Shown here piece by piece: positions 1 to 10,984 of a DNA stretch of 64,000 nt. Every line of letters starts with the position of its first letter. The stretch's first letter is position 1. The position numbers and the translations under genes were made by a program. The notes under the pieces were generated by a model. The model saw only the letters and a list, made by a program, of their open reading frames with translations. It searched no databases and had not been told where the DNA came from. The stretch is taken from the NCBI RefSeq assembly GCF_958298935.1, contig NC_084925.1, positions 15,435,001 through 15,499,000 of the forward strand, written 5' to 3'. The stretch is from Phragmites australis (lineage: Eukaryota > Streptophyta > Magnoliopsida > Poales > Poaceae).

Positions 1-110
1 ATGAAGTAGCCAAACACGAGCTCCTCCTCACCGGTAGAACTTGAAAGAGAAGCGTGAGTATGAAAGGTACTCGCAAGACTTAATCCATAATGGGTACATA
101 TAATAACCCG
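1..110. other. unassigned left edge
   Basis: I recognise no coding frame or element boundary here. Similarity to the CRM-like element begins around 104-120 and this stretch does not match the corresponding internal part of that element, so a breakpoint lies near 110. Confidence 0.4.
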
Positions 111-262
111 ACTCCAAGGTGATGAGGACATCACTCTTTTAGATACACATACACTGAGTATTCCCCCAACAATAGGTCCATTGACACGAGCTCGTGCACG
201 TCAACTAAATCATGAGGTGAGCTCGTTCCTTAGTGTTCCTTTATATTTTGATGAGGATGGGA
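111..262 (+). pseudogene. 3' internal tail of a second CRM-like copy
   Basis: This stretch matches 6700-6845, the last part of the polyprotein and the polypurine-like tract just before the 3' LTR. It includes the arginine-rich TRARARQLN segment; here the CGA codon that is a TGA stop in the downstream copy is still CGA. An intact 5' LTR should be preceded by host DNA, not by internal sequence of the same family. The LTR at 263 therefore also serves as the 3' LTR of an upstream, mostly lost copy. Confidence 0.75.
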
Positions 263-1028
263 TGCTACTGAATAGTTGTGATATATTGCTACTTAGGAAC
301 ACGGGAGAACAATAGCAAGGGCGCCCAAGCCAAGGTGGAGGTCCAATCCAGTTCGAGTCCGTTTCGGAGTCCAGGACCAGTTCGCACTAAAATCGTCGCC
401 CAGGACGCATACGGACTTCGTTTCCGACATTCTACACATGGTTGGAAAGCTAAGGAGATAAGCTTTCCAACGGGACTGGTCCCATGTCCAAATTATTTCT
501 GAGTCAACGGGAATCGTTGAAACAAGTGGACGTCCAGAATCTGTCAGGGTGCTGCGCCACCATCTTTTGGGCCGTTGGCCCGTGTATCGTCTTGGAGTCC
601 ATTAGGGACGCGTCCAGGGGTCCTTGGCCGACCCTAATCCTTTATATACAGTAGCTGCCACCCTAATTAGGGTTGAGTTTTGCTTAGACATTGATCTACA
701 CACAGTTGTGAGATTTTCGCTCTTGTTCCGGACCGACTAAGCCGCCGCAAGTGTTTGTGGAACCCCGACTTCGAGTGCTTGAATTCAATTCGCAATATTT
801 TAGATTGCATCTTCTACGTTCTTGCTTGTGTTCTCGGTACGCTTGCAGGGATTGAGCCTTCTTGGCGAGGTCAACCGCGCGACACGGTTGATAACCATCG
901 GAGCTGTGGTGTAGTGATTTCAAGGGAGACGATCTGTTCGGGTCGAAGCCTTTGGATCATCAACGTCGAGTTCTCCACCCACCGACTTATCACTACCTAT
1001 CCGAAGATCAGGCCAACATTACTCATCA
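263..1028 (+). repeat. 5' LTR of the plus CRM-like element
   Basis: The LTR begins TGCTAC directly after the purine-rich GATGAGGATGGGA and ends in CATCA two bases before the primer site. It is exactly as long as the LTRs at 6846-7611 and 57324-58089. The left end is placed by adjacency to the polypurine tract; an alternative TGATAT start at 279 would give a longer terminal inverted repeat. Confidence 0.85.
643..648 (+). promoter_or_regulatory. LTR TATA box
   Basis: TATATA lies in a CTTTATATACAG context about 385 bp before the LTR end. It is conserved in the 3' LTR at 7226-7231 and altered in the minus copy near 57710. It is the probable core promoter for the element's genomic RNA. Confidence 0.55.
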
Positions 1029-1030
1029 AC

Positions 1031-1040
1031 TGGTATCAGA
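1031..1040 (+). other. primer binding site (initiator Met tRNA type)
   Basis: TGGTATCAGA follows the LTR end after two bases. This is the usual first ten bases of a plant initiator Met tRNA primer site; the next bases diverge from the longer consensus. Confidence 0.8.
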
Positions 1041-2263
1041 TTTTCAGGTTGCCCGTTAGGTAATTTCGTTTTCCCCTTTAGATTAGTCTGTTTTTCATTA
1101 CCTAGAGTCCAGAAAAAGCCAAAAAAATTCTGTCAATTTCCGCTGCGCTAGAACTCTTTGTGCCTTTGCAATTTTTGTTTTCAGTTGCGCGTTGTTGAGT
1201 TTGTGTCCGTGGTCGAGTCTTGTTGCTGGTTTTAGAGTCGTGTTCTTGGTTTTTAGTCAACGCTCCGTGCTGTTTTGATCACGCCGCTATCCCATCGCCA
1301 CCATCCCCACCAACAAGTCGAGCCACCACATTACTCGATTTGCCACCGCGAGCCGCCTTGTGTTACTTTCCGCCACGCTAACCCTGGATAGGTCGCAAGC
1401 CGCCTTGTATCAATTGCCCTGCCACCGCTGCCATCCTTGTTCATCTTGCGATCCTATTGCTTGCAATACCTTAAAGAGGTCAATTTCTGCAAGAGTTGCT
1501 TGGAAAAAAACCCTAACTCGACAGGGGTTCAGTAAAACAGCCATAACTTTCTCATACGAACTCGGAATCAGGCAAAAAAATTTTTCACGGATATCTACAG
1601 AAAAAGTTACATCCGTTGCTCCCCCATTTTGTCGGGTTCCGCCGAATTTTTTTTTCCCAAATTCGGCTTGGAAGATTGAGTATTCGAGCCGCGAAGTTTT
1701 TGCACGCTTTTCAGAGAACGTGCTTGCTTTTCTGTAGGCCACATCTTGCATCCGTTTGAGCTGAAAATTTCTGTGGTTGTTGCTTGTGTGCTCCTAGTTC
1801 AGAAAAAAATATCAGAAAAATATGAAAAAAAATTTCGTGATTCCTACTAGTGCTAAAAGATAAAAAAGAGGAGCACATAGAGAACACCCAGATAATTGTG
1901 CTGTTTACTGTGTCTTTCTCTGATCATCCTTTTTACCTTTGTTTCAGCTGTTGTGCTAGGACTAGGGACACGTGATAGACCAGCAACTGTGATTCATACT
2001 TTGGACACTTATTTAGCTTTGCTCTTCTGATTACAATTATTGCTAATCCTTGCTACCATATTGTGCCTTCCAAGCTCCACCTCCTTTGATCCGAACAGGT
2101 TCACTCTTGCAATCATCCCACGCTTCCACGGTTGTTCCTCCTTGCTGCGTTGGTAAGAATATTTGTAAGAGCGTGGTAAGACGTTTGAGTTTGTGTGATT
2201 CCACCTTCCACAACCTAGTAGTTGATAGGGATAATATTTGTTGTCCTTTGTTTTCTACTAACC
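1041..2263 (+). other. retrotransposon leader region
   Basis: This is the untranslated leader between primer site and gag. It has several homopolymer runs and no supported reading frame; the open frames at 1360-1751 are chance. The minus-strand copy carries the same leader at 62879-63990. Confidence 0.7.
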
Positions 2264-3590
2264 ATGTCAGGTGATGGCTCTCCGTCGGATTTTAAGGATT
2301 GTGTGTCCAAGGAAGAACTCAACAAAGCCTTGCAGGATCATACTAGGCTATTGACAGACATTAGAACAAGCATTGCTAGCCTCGTCACGCGAGTCAACGA
2401 CCTTGAATTGCGACAGCCACCACTGGATGATGACCATTCACATGATGATGATAATGATGATACTAATGATGGTGACCAAGAAGATGGTGAGGTTTTTGTT
2501 GGGCAAGATGCGCGTGCTGAGCAACGTCCTCATGCTGAACAATTACGTCGTGGCCAACAACAACGTCGTCAAGGTAATGGAGGTAATAATGTTAATCGCA
2601 ACGGTCGCGATGATCCTTATTCTAAGATTAAGTTTTCCATGCCTCCTTTTGATGGTGCATATGATGCTGATGCTTATTTGAATTGGGAAATGACGGTTGA
2701 TCAAAAGTATAGTTCTCATATGGTTCCTGAAATACATAGAGTTAGACTAGCCACTTGTGAGTTCACGAATTATGCTATTATTTGGTGGAATGGTCTAGTT
2801 TCTAGTGGCTTAGAACCTGAATCATGGCCTAGACTAAAGCGTGCCATGCGCAATAGATTTATTCCTCCTGATTATACACGTGAATTGAAAAAGAAATTGC
2901 AGCGCTTAAATCAAGGTTCTAAATCTGTCCATGATTACTATGCTTCGATGTAGTATACAAGAGGATGATGAGGATACCATGATTCGTTTTTACTCCGGGT
3001 TGAGACGTGAAATTCAGGACCTTGTTGATTATAAAGATTACAATACTACCAATAGGTTGTTCCATTTTGCTATCTTGGCAGAAAAAGAACTGCAGGGTCG
3101 ACAACAGGTGCAGAAATTGCGGAACAATTTTGGGAGTACATCTACTTCACGAGTACCACCGGGACAAGCAACAACATTCCCTTCTATATCTACACGATCT
3201 GCTGCCCCCTCCTCCAACACTCAGGCGCGTCCAGCAGGAGCACCACAACCATCACGTGAGGTGAGTAAATCTACTATTTTGCAGGATCCAATGCCACGGT
3301 CTTCTTCAGGTGCAGCTACCACAGGTCGTACAATGGGCATTGTGTGCCGTCGCTGCCAAGGTATTGGCCACGTCATGAAGGATTGCCCAAGCCAGCGAGC
3401 ATACTCCGCAACAGCAGATGGTGGATATGTTAGTCATAGTGATGTCGAGGAAGAATATGCATTTGAAGCTAATCTTGCAGTCGATCATGACATGGATAGT
3501 GAGGGGGAGGAGATTAGTGGTACCGCTGCCACGGAGAGTTATGCAGCACGCACCTTCATTGTGAAGCGAGTTTTGAGTTCTCAAATGGGG
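2264..3590 (+). pseudogene. gag: gag (capsid/nucleocapsid), frameshifted
   Basis: The start ATG at 2264 (MSGDGSPSDF) matches the start used in the minus copy. An Asp/His-rich acidic stretch is encoded at about 2420-2500, followed by a retrotransposon gag core (WWNGLV, RLKRAMRNRFIPPDY). A 20-bp deletion near 2940 then shifts frame so that the first part stops at 2951-2953; the rest continues in another frame. A CCHC zinc knuckle (CX2CX4HX4C) is at 3345-3385. The deletion ends share CTAT, which suggests microhomology-mediated loss. Gag packages the element RNA in cytoplasmic particles. Confidence 0.85.
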
Positions 3591-4300
3591 CAAGTGGAGC
3601 AGCTACAACGCCATAATCTATTCCAGACATTCCTCATTGTCAAAGATGCACGTGTCCATACCATAATTGATGGCGGGAGTTGCAACAACCTCTTGAGCTC
3701 CGATCTTGTGAAGAATCTTTCTTTGCCAACACGTGCACATCCTCATCCATACTACATTCAGTGGTTCAATAACAGCGGTAAGGTTAAGGTAACACAATCT
3801 GCGAGAGTACATTTTTCTATTGGTTCCTACCATGATTATGCTGATTTTGATGTAGTGCCTATGCAAGCATGTTCACTTTTGTTAGGCCGTCCTTGGGAAT
3901 TTGATACCGATGCTACACACCATGGTAGAAGTAATAAATACTCTCTCATGCACAAGGGAAAGAAAATCTCTTTGCTTCCTTTGACACCTGCTGAAATTGT
4001 GCAATGTGATAAAGCTTTAGCTGAAAAAGAAAAGAAAGAACGTGTTTTGGAATCTGAAAATCAGCAAGTAGCTCATTCTGTTTTTCCACCTAAGAAAGAA
4101 AAGAACACACCTAGGTCCGAAGGCATTAAGTTAAAGGGTGGTGTTATGCTTGCTACTAAAACTGACCTTGCTGAAATTCAAGATAATAATACTTTGTGCT
4201 ATGCTTTCTTATGCAAAGAGGTTTTATTTTCAATTGATGATATACCTAGCTCTTTGCCTCCTGCTGTCACTAACCTTTTGCAGGAGTATAAGGATGTCTT
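3591..4300 (+). pseudogene. aspartic protease region of gag-pol
   Basis: The retropepsin-like active-site segment is IIDGGSCNNLL near 3663-3695, with the DGGS variant that some plant gypsy elements have in place of DTGA. A second conserved block, CSLLLGRPWEFD, is near 3870-3905. A Lys/Glu-rich linker leads to RT. This part is open in the frame of 2931-4694. Its role is to cut the gag-pol precursor. Confidence 0.75.
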
Positions 4301-5200
4301 TCTAGCTGAGATACCCCCGGGGCTGCCACCATTAAGAGGGATAGAGCACCAAATAGATTTGATCCCGGGAGCTACATTGCCAAACCGCGTTGCATATAGG
4401 ACCAATCCGGAGGAGACTAAGGAAATTCAGCGACAAGTCCAAGACCTTTTGGACCGTGGGTACGTACGAGAGAGCCTTAGTCCTTGTGCTGTTCCTGTTC
4501 TTTTGGTTCCTAAGAAAGATGGCACATGGCACATGTGTGTTGATTGTAGAGCCATTAGTAATATCACAATAAGGTATCGTCACCCTATTCCTAGGCTAGA
4601 CAACATGCTTGATGAGTTGAGTGGTTCTATTATTTTCACAAAGATTGACTTGCGTAGTGGTTACCACCAAATAAGAATGAAATTGGGAGATTAATGGAAA
4701 ACTGCTTTCAAAACTAAGTTCGGTCTATATGAGTGGTTAGTGATGCCTTTTGGTTTAACTAATGCACCTAGCACTTTCATGAGATTGATGAATGAGGTTT
4801 TACGTGCTTTCATAGGAAGATTTGTGGTGGTGTACTTTGATGATATTTTGATCTATAGCAAGTCACATGAAGAACACATTGATCATCTACGTGCTGTTTT
4901 TACTGCTTTGAGAGAGGCACGTTTGTTTGCTAACCTTGACAAGTGCACCTTTTGCACGAATAGAGTTGCTTTTCTTGGCTATGTTGTTACTCCACTGGGA
5001 ATTGAAGTGGATGAAGCTAAAATTGAAGCCATCAAGAGCTGGCCGACCCCTGGGACTATCACACAGGTGAGAAGCTTTCATGGACTTGCAGGGTTCTATC
5101 GGCGTTTTGTGAGAGATTTCAGCACCATTGCTGCCCCACTCAATGAGTTGACAAAGAAGGGCGTTCCGTTCCAATGGGGGCCAGCACAAGAACAAGCTTT
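4301..5200 (+). pseudogene. reverse transcriptase of plus CRM-like element
   Basis: Conserved RT blocks are visible: [57 protein letters not shown], and the catalytic YFDD at 4833-4844, then LGYVVT. One nonsense codon, TAA at 4692-4694 where the minus copy has GAA, splits the otherwise continuous frame; translation of the right half could only begin at an internal ATG such as 4743. The enzyme copies element RNA into DNA. Confidence 0.9.
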
Positions 5201-5680
5201 TAGTACGCTGAAAGATAAGCTTACGCATGCACCTCTACTCCAACTTCCGGACTTTGGTAAGACTTTTGAGTTAGAATGTGATGCTAGCGGCATTGGAATT
5301 GGAGGAGTGCTACTACAAGGAGGTAAACCCGTTGCTTATTTTAGTGAGAAATTGAATGGGCCATCTCTTAATTATTCGACTTATGATAAGGAGTTGTATG
5401 CTTTAGTGCGAGTTTTAGAAACATGGCAACATTATCTTTGGCCTAAGGAGTTTATTATTCATTCTGATCATGAAGCTTTGAAACATATTAGAAGCCAAGC
5501 CAAACTGAACAAACGCCATGCTAAATGGGTTGAATTTATAGAGTCTTTTCCTTATATCATTAAACACAAGAAAGGTAAAGACAATGTCATTGCAGATGCG
5601 TTATCTAGACGTTATACCATGTTGTCCCAACTCGATCATAAGATTTTTGGTTTAGAAACAATTAAAGGATTATATGTTAC
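5201..5680 (+). pseudogene. RNase H of plus CRM-like element
   Basis: The RNase H core starts at [16 protein letters not shown] with the first catalytic Asp near 5280. It contains [12 protein letters not shown] and HSDHEALKH, and ends with [10 protein letters not shown], the usual end of the Ty3 RNase H domain. It is open and in frame with RT and integrase. Confidence 0.85.
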
Positions 5681-6605
5681 TGATTTAGACTTTAAAGATG
5701 CTCTCGAACATTGTAAAGAAGGAAGAACTTGGAATAAATATGTGTTGAATGATGGATTGCTATACCGTGCTAACAGGCTATGCATCCCAGCTAGCTCTAT
5801 TCGCCTATTGTTCTTGCAGGAAGCGCATGGAGGTGGTTTGATGGGACATTTTGGAGTGAAGAAGACCGAGGATGTACTGGCTACTCACTTCTTTTGGCCT
5901 AAGATGAGGCGCGACGTCGAGCGCTACGTGGCACGCTGCACTACTTGCAATAAAGTTAAGTCTCGCTTGAACCCACATGGACTTTATATGCCTCTTCCTG
6001 TTCCTAGTGTGCCTTGGGAGGATATTTCTATGGATTTTGTTTTAGGATTGCCTAGGACCAAGAGGGGGAGGGATAGTATATTTGTCGTTGTGGACCGTTT
6101 TTCAAAAATGGCACATTTTATACCTTGTCACAAGAGCGATGATGCTACAAACATAGCTGATTTGTTTTTCAGGGAAATCATTCACTTGCATGGAGTGCCT
6201 AACACCATTGTTTCGGATCGTGATGCAAAATTTTTGAGCCACTTTTGGAGGACACTTTGGAATAAACTTGGGACAAAGCTGCTGTTTTCGACGACATGTC
6301 ACCCTCAAACCGACGGACAAACGGAGGTTGTGAACCGCACATTATCCACCATGTTGCAGGCTATTTTGAAGAAAAATTTGAGGATGTGGGAAGAGTGTCT
6401 ACCCCATATCGAGTTCGCTTACAACAGATCAGTTCACTCCACCACCAAGGTAAGTCCGTTTCAGGTAGTGTATGGTTTTAACCCCCGTGCCCCTATTGAT
6501 TTACTTCCTTTACCAACATCCGAGAAATTGAATTTTGATGCTAAGACACGTGCTGATTTGATTCTGAAAATGCATGAGTTGACTAACAAAATATTGAAAC
6601 GATGA
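5681..6605 (+). pseudogene. integrase core of plus CRM-like element
   Basis: The HHCC zinc-binding domain ([10 protein letters not shown], then CTTC near 5937-5950) is followed by the DDE core: the first Asp in [10 protein letters not shown] near 6033, the second in VSDRDAKF near 6219, and the Glu in [10 protein letters not shown] near 6324. The frame ends at KILKR-stop at 6605 because of a one-base deletion just upstream. The following segment resumes at an overlapping ATG (6602) in another frame. Confidence 0.88.
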
Positions 6606-6845
6606 ATGAGAAGTATAGAACCTATGGTAGCCGAGGTCGGAAACATATTACTTTTGAAGATGACATTGTGTCGAGGACGACTCCAATTCAAGAGGGGGAG
6701 GATGATGAGGACATCACTCTTTCGGATACACACACACTGAGTATTCCCCCAACAATAGGTCCATTGACATGAGCTCGTGCACGTCAACTAAATCATGAGG
6801 TGAGCTCGTTTCTTAGTGTTCCTTTATATTTGGATGAGGATGGGA
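6602..6845 (+). pseudogene. integrase C-terminus, internally deleted
   Basis: [10 protein letters not shown] starts at 6602 and continues to HITFE, where about 200 bp present in the minus copy (58278-58476) are missing. The lost part encodes the GDLVWLHLRKDRFP-type integrase C-terminal fold. The junction has a GAA microhomology. Frame then resumes at an Asp/Glu-rich segment, and a CGA-to-TGA transition at 6770-6772 stops it before ARARQLN. The minus copy shows the frame normally ends within the first bases of the LTR. Confidence 0.75.
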
Positions 6846-7611
6846 TGCTACTAAATAATTGTGATATATTGCTACTTAGGAACACGGGAGAAGAACAGCA
6901 AGGGCGCCCAAGCCAAGGTGGAGATCCAATCCAGTTCGAGTCCGTTTCGGAGTCCAGGACCAGTCCGCACTAAAATCGTCACCCAGGACGCATACGGACT
7001 CCGTTTCCGACGTTCTGCACATGGTTGGAAAGCTAAGGAGATAAGCTTTCCAACGGGACTAGTCCCATATCCAAATTCTTTCTGAATCAACAGGAATCGT
7101 CGAAATAAGTGGACGTCCAGAATCTGTCAGGGTGCTGCGCCACCATCTTTTGGGCCGTTGGCCCGTGTATCGTGTTGGAGTCCATTAGGGACGCGTCCAA
7201 GGGTCCTTGGCCGACCCTAATCCTTTATATACAGTAGCTGCCGCCCTAATTAGAGTTGGGTTTTGCTTAGACATTGATCTACACACAGTTGTGAGATTTT
7301 CGCTCTTGTTCCGGACCGACTAGGCCACCGCAAGTGTTTGTGGAACCCCGACTTCGAGTGCTTGAATTCAATTCGCAATATTTCAGATTGCATCTTCTAC
7401 GTTCTTGCTTGTGTTCTCGGTACGCTTGCAGGGATTGAGCCTTCTTGGCGAGGTCAACCGCGCGACACGGTTGATAACCATTGGAGCTGTGGTGTAGTGA
7501 TTGCAAGGGAGACGATCTGTTCGGGTCGAAGCCTTTAGATCATCAACGTCGAGTTCTTCACCCACCGACTTATCACTACCTATCGGAAGATCAGGCCAAC
7601 ATTACTCATCA
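6846..7611 (+). repeat. 3' LTR of the plus CRM-like element
   Basis: This is 766 bp, collinear with 263-1028 without gaps in my comparison. It is preceded by the purine-rich GATGAGGATGGGA. The bases after its CA end (CAAGG) cannot be paired with a left target duplication, because the left flank of the element is internal retrotransposon sequence. Confidence 0.88.
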
Positions 7612-8939
7612 CAAGGATCATGCAATTGAGTCATTACCAAGGAGTAGACCACAAGGTTAAGTAAATTCATATGCATAAGCAACCTAACACCTATGTGTGA
7701 GCACCTATACTTAACCACATATATCTTTCTACCCTGTAACCACCAACTTACATATAAATGTAAATGGAACCATCTCATAAACATAACTATAAGTTGAACC
7801 ATCTCAAACCCATACCAACATACCACACCATATCATCCCACATTTGTAACTCTATGACCGATGCAAATGGAGAGAAGCATGCTCATGACCGAGTGCACGA
7901 CAATTTGAATTGTTTTTACACCCTACAGGGGGTACTCCTTTACCTACATGACTCGAGGACCATTCGGCTCACGTGTCCACATAGGCCCACATAAGGAGGT
8001 ACTCATGTCAACCTTTCCCAATAAGCCCCAACCGTTTGATCTTGCGTTGATAGATGCGAGGGTCCTCCAGAACTACTCTCGGAGCAAACTGGATACCCCT
8101 GCAAGCCAATTATGCCCACGACACTATTGACTCGCACGCCAAAAGGCCACAACTACAAAGGTATTCGGCTTATCATTCCCATATGCGACATGTAGTAAGT
8201 ATGAAAAGAGCTAAAACCAACTGCACTGACGGACGATGCTTAAATGATGTAAGCGGTCTATGGCATCCGGGTTTCTCTACATAACTATAATGAGGAATTC
8301 CTCCGGTGTAGAAGATACCCCTAGTACCACCCACATCTAGCCTCATTCTCACATCTCCTAGATCCCGCATCATTATCATTGTAATTGTGAACAATAAGTA
8401 AGCTCTAAGCTCACGAACAATGATTGAACTATCGCTCAACTTCTATAGAGGACCTATGCATTGTTAAGCATTTTGAACAACTCTTAAGTTAAACATCTAT
8501 AATGTTATCAATGCTACAAGGATATGGATCATCAATAACTCAAGGTAGAAGTAATTCAATCAACATAGGTTCTACCTATATAAGCCCAACAACAACTTGC
8601 TAAACATGCAAACGTACCTAAGAAATGACTTATTAATTTAGACTCCATTCAATTCAACCAAAAAAGTGCAATATGCTTAGATGCTTGCCTTGCTACTCTG
8701 GCAATTGCCTTATACTCCTGGCACAACATTCACAGAGCTCCGGTAGATTGGCGACACCATCACTCGCTTGGATTGCCGGCAAAACGCTCTCTCAACAAAT
8801 CAAAAATGCATTGCATAAATAATTGAATGATGAAAAATGTGCATATGATGCATGTTTGCATATTAATAGAGCATCGTGTTTCAAAAACATTTGTAAAAGA
8901 CCACCAAATGATTAGGGTTCCAAAGTTTAAAACCCCGAA
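7612..8939. other. unassigned AT-rich intergenic or transposon DNA
   Basis: No supported gene. Short open frames (7764-7994, 8054-8284, 8173-8439) lack recognisable domains. Composition resembles retrotransposon non-coding DNA, but I see no LTR pair, primer site or polypurine tract. Confidence 0.4.
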
Positions 8940-9937
8940 TAAGTGCATATAGCTCTAAGTGGCTGGCGGTCAGACCGATGTTGAAGTGTTGGTCAGACTG
9001 TCAGCCTACAGAAGGTTTTGGCACCTAGCGGTCAAACCGATGGTATGTCGGTGGTCAGACTTTCGTTTGGTGGTCAGATCAGCCCTAGTGGCGATCAGAC
9101 CATGAGACCCTGCCGGTGCCACTTTACGAGGTCACCGGCAAAGGCTCTAGTGAAACATTCGACCACAAAGGGTACCAAAATGCTCTATAGGACTAGTGGA
9201 CTACTTCAAAAGTGATTTGGACTGCATTCACCAAACTAAACTCAACATACCCTATGGATAAGCCACAGGCTAGGTTGATCTTGGGTCTAAATGACATGAG
9301 GAAACAATGGGGAAATGGTAGGGGATGCCTCACCTTAGTGTATGATAGCTTCCTAGTGGATCAATCCACTCCAGAGAAGCTCTAATTTGGAGATCGAGCT
9401 CCAGGCTGGCGTATGAACTTGCGGTTGGATCAAATTTCCTCCGGGAGAAGCTCGGGAAACCTCCAGGAAGCTCAAGGGAGTCCCCCGAAAGCTTTGGGAG
9501 GATCCCACCATCAATCTCTAGTCGTTGTGGACGTTGAGGTGGAGCTCTCCTTCTCTCTCTAAGGTGGAATGGGGAAGAGAGTGAGGGAGTGTGTGAGAGA
9601 GAGGAAGAGAGACTGATGGATTCACTTAAGTTGAGTCTCTGCACTCTGGCAGTCAGACTACGGGAAGGGCCGGTGAAACCGTGGGAAGCCCACGTGGCTG
9701 CCCCCTGGCGGTTAGACCACGGGTGACCCTGGTTAGACCGCGAGAGTAGTCTTTTCCCTTTTTTCTTCCTTTTTTCATCCTTCTTCACCTCCAAAGTATT
9801 TGGGGCTTCCTAATGGTCTCTAAACCATCTACAATGTATTTTTGGAACACGTTTAAAGCTCGAATTGCAAATAAGCATGTATAAACATAACATTATGATG
9901 ATTATGTATGCTTAATTACGCAATTATCATTTCAAGA
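8940..9937. repeat. LTR-like region with GGTCAGACC motif cluster
   Basis: From 8960 to 9750 an 11-base near-palindrome close to CGGTCAGACCG recurs about ten times in degenerate form (for example near 8968, 8991, 9029, 9052, 9071, 9094, 9650, 9710 and 9730). Such clusters occur in some grass LTRs. A minus-strand open frame at 9330-9794 is Ser- and Arg-rich and looks like chance coding in GC-richer DNA. Element boundaries were not found. Confidence 0.4.
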
Positions 9938-10984
9938 TGTGACATCCTACATCCTAAACACGCACCCAGGGCAGCCAAAAGTTTATCTCGACCCAAGGAC
10001 AATATGAGTTCCTTTTACTTTAAAGATGTTTTTTAATATCTGGACTGTCCACCCATAATTTCTGTTTCTGAGCAGACAATCGAGGTCTTAATAAGTAATA
10101 GGCGCTAGAAACCAAAAATAACATATTGTGTGTTCCCTAAAAGTATATTCTAACGAGAAGGGGAGAATTGTTGTGTTATAAACTTTGGGTTGCGTAACGG
10201 CTATTTTTTGCGTTCCACGGGTGACTGGGGGCTACGACGCCTCCCACTCAAGCGGACCAAAGGCCGGTCATAATTATTGCTTCGACTAGTCATCAATATG
10301 TCCGGAACTAATTGAATGAAGAAGACAGTAAAATATCATGATATGCTATCAAAAGAGTCCAGCACGAAGTAGGCCCATTAGGCACAGAGAAAAATTGAAG
10401 TTCCTGACTTAAACTAACAAAATCTACCAAGTTTTTCTTACAGACTATAGGGTAAAGGTAAAATAAAAAAGAAATGTACCGAGGTTAAGAAGTCCAACAA
10501 GTCCACAAAGGCCTTGGCCACTCCCTTCGCCTCAATGACCTTGTCAGCTGAAGATTTTTCTGACTTGTCCCCAAATCCTTCCAAGAGGATGTTGACGTGG
10601 AACTCTAGTTGGTGAGTTTATATGATAGCCACTGCATATGTGAGTGTTAGCTCCACACTTTATCAGGACTAGCTCAAGAGGTGCTCAGTGACCGCCTCTT
10701 GGAACCCACCGGCACCTTAATAACCTTGGTAACCTAGACAGCGAGCCCAGGACCATCCTCTCTACCGGTAGCCTCTATCTAAATTCCAACCCCGGCAAGC
10801 ACTTTTTAGAAGATGCTGAGCACCGACTATTAGTAGGTGGGTGACATTTGAGACCCTTCCTGAGAGATAGCTTCTCGGGCCGTGGAGAGTTCTACAAGGC
10901 GATATGTTAGAAAGACAAAAGAGAATAAGCAACTTGTCAGGATATTGGAGGCTCACCCCTTCATCCGGTTGTCGTGCATTTGTC
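9938..10984. other. unassigned; possible degenerate coding near 10480-10620 (minus)
   Basis: TGTGACATCC at 9938 could be an LTR start, but no partner is visible. On the minus strand 10620-10480 reads as a short, ordinary-looking peptide (LEFHVNILLEGFGDKSEKSS) flanked by stops, possibly a remnant of a retrotransposon extra gene. Nothing else is recognisable. Confidence 0.25.

Larger units (their letters stand above)
263..7611 (+). mobile_element. Ty3/gypsy LTR retrotransposon, CRM-like, plus copy
   Basis: A 7.35-kb element with two 766-bp LTRs, a Met-tRNA-type primer site, a 1.2-kb leader and a single gag-pol frame in the order gag, protease, RT, RNase H, integrase. By eye the LTRs differ at about 30 positions (about 4%), mostly transitions. 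The gag-pol is broken by a 20-bp deletion near 2940, a GAA-to-TAA stop at 4692, a one-base deletion near 6585, a deletion of about 200 bp at about 6658 and a CGA-to-TGA stop at 6770. The CRM-like assignment rests on the single-frame gag-pol, the integrase C-terminus ending at the LTR edge with a basic TRARARQLN motif, and remembered family resemblance; gypsy itself is certain. Confidence 0.85.

Noticed and set aside
278..502. Short frames conserved in all three CRM-like LTRs (278-502, 755-1063 and equivalents)
   Set aside because: Conservation follows from the LTRs being copies of one another; the frames differ in length and have no domain. Only the first few LTR bases are part of the integrase frame.
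1360..1751. Overlapping frames on both strands in the CRM-like leader
   Set aside because: Not kept in the minus copy beyond chance and without domains; this is the untranslated leader.
9330..9794. 154-codon minus-strand frame
   Set aside because: Low-complexity Ser/Arg/Leu composition, no domain, and lies in LTR-like repeat DNA with recurring motifs.
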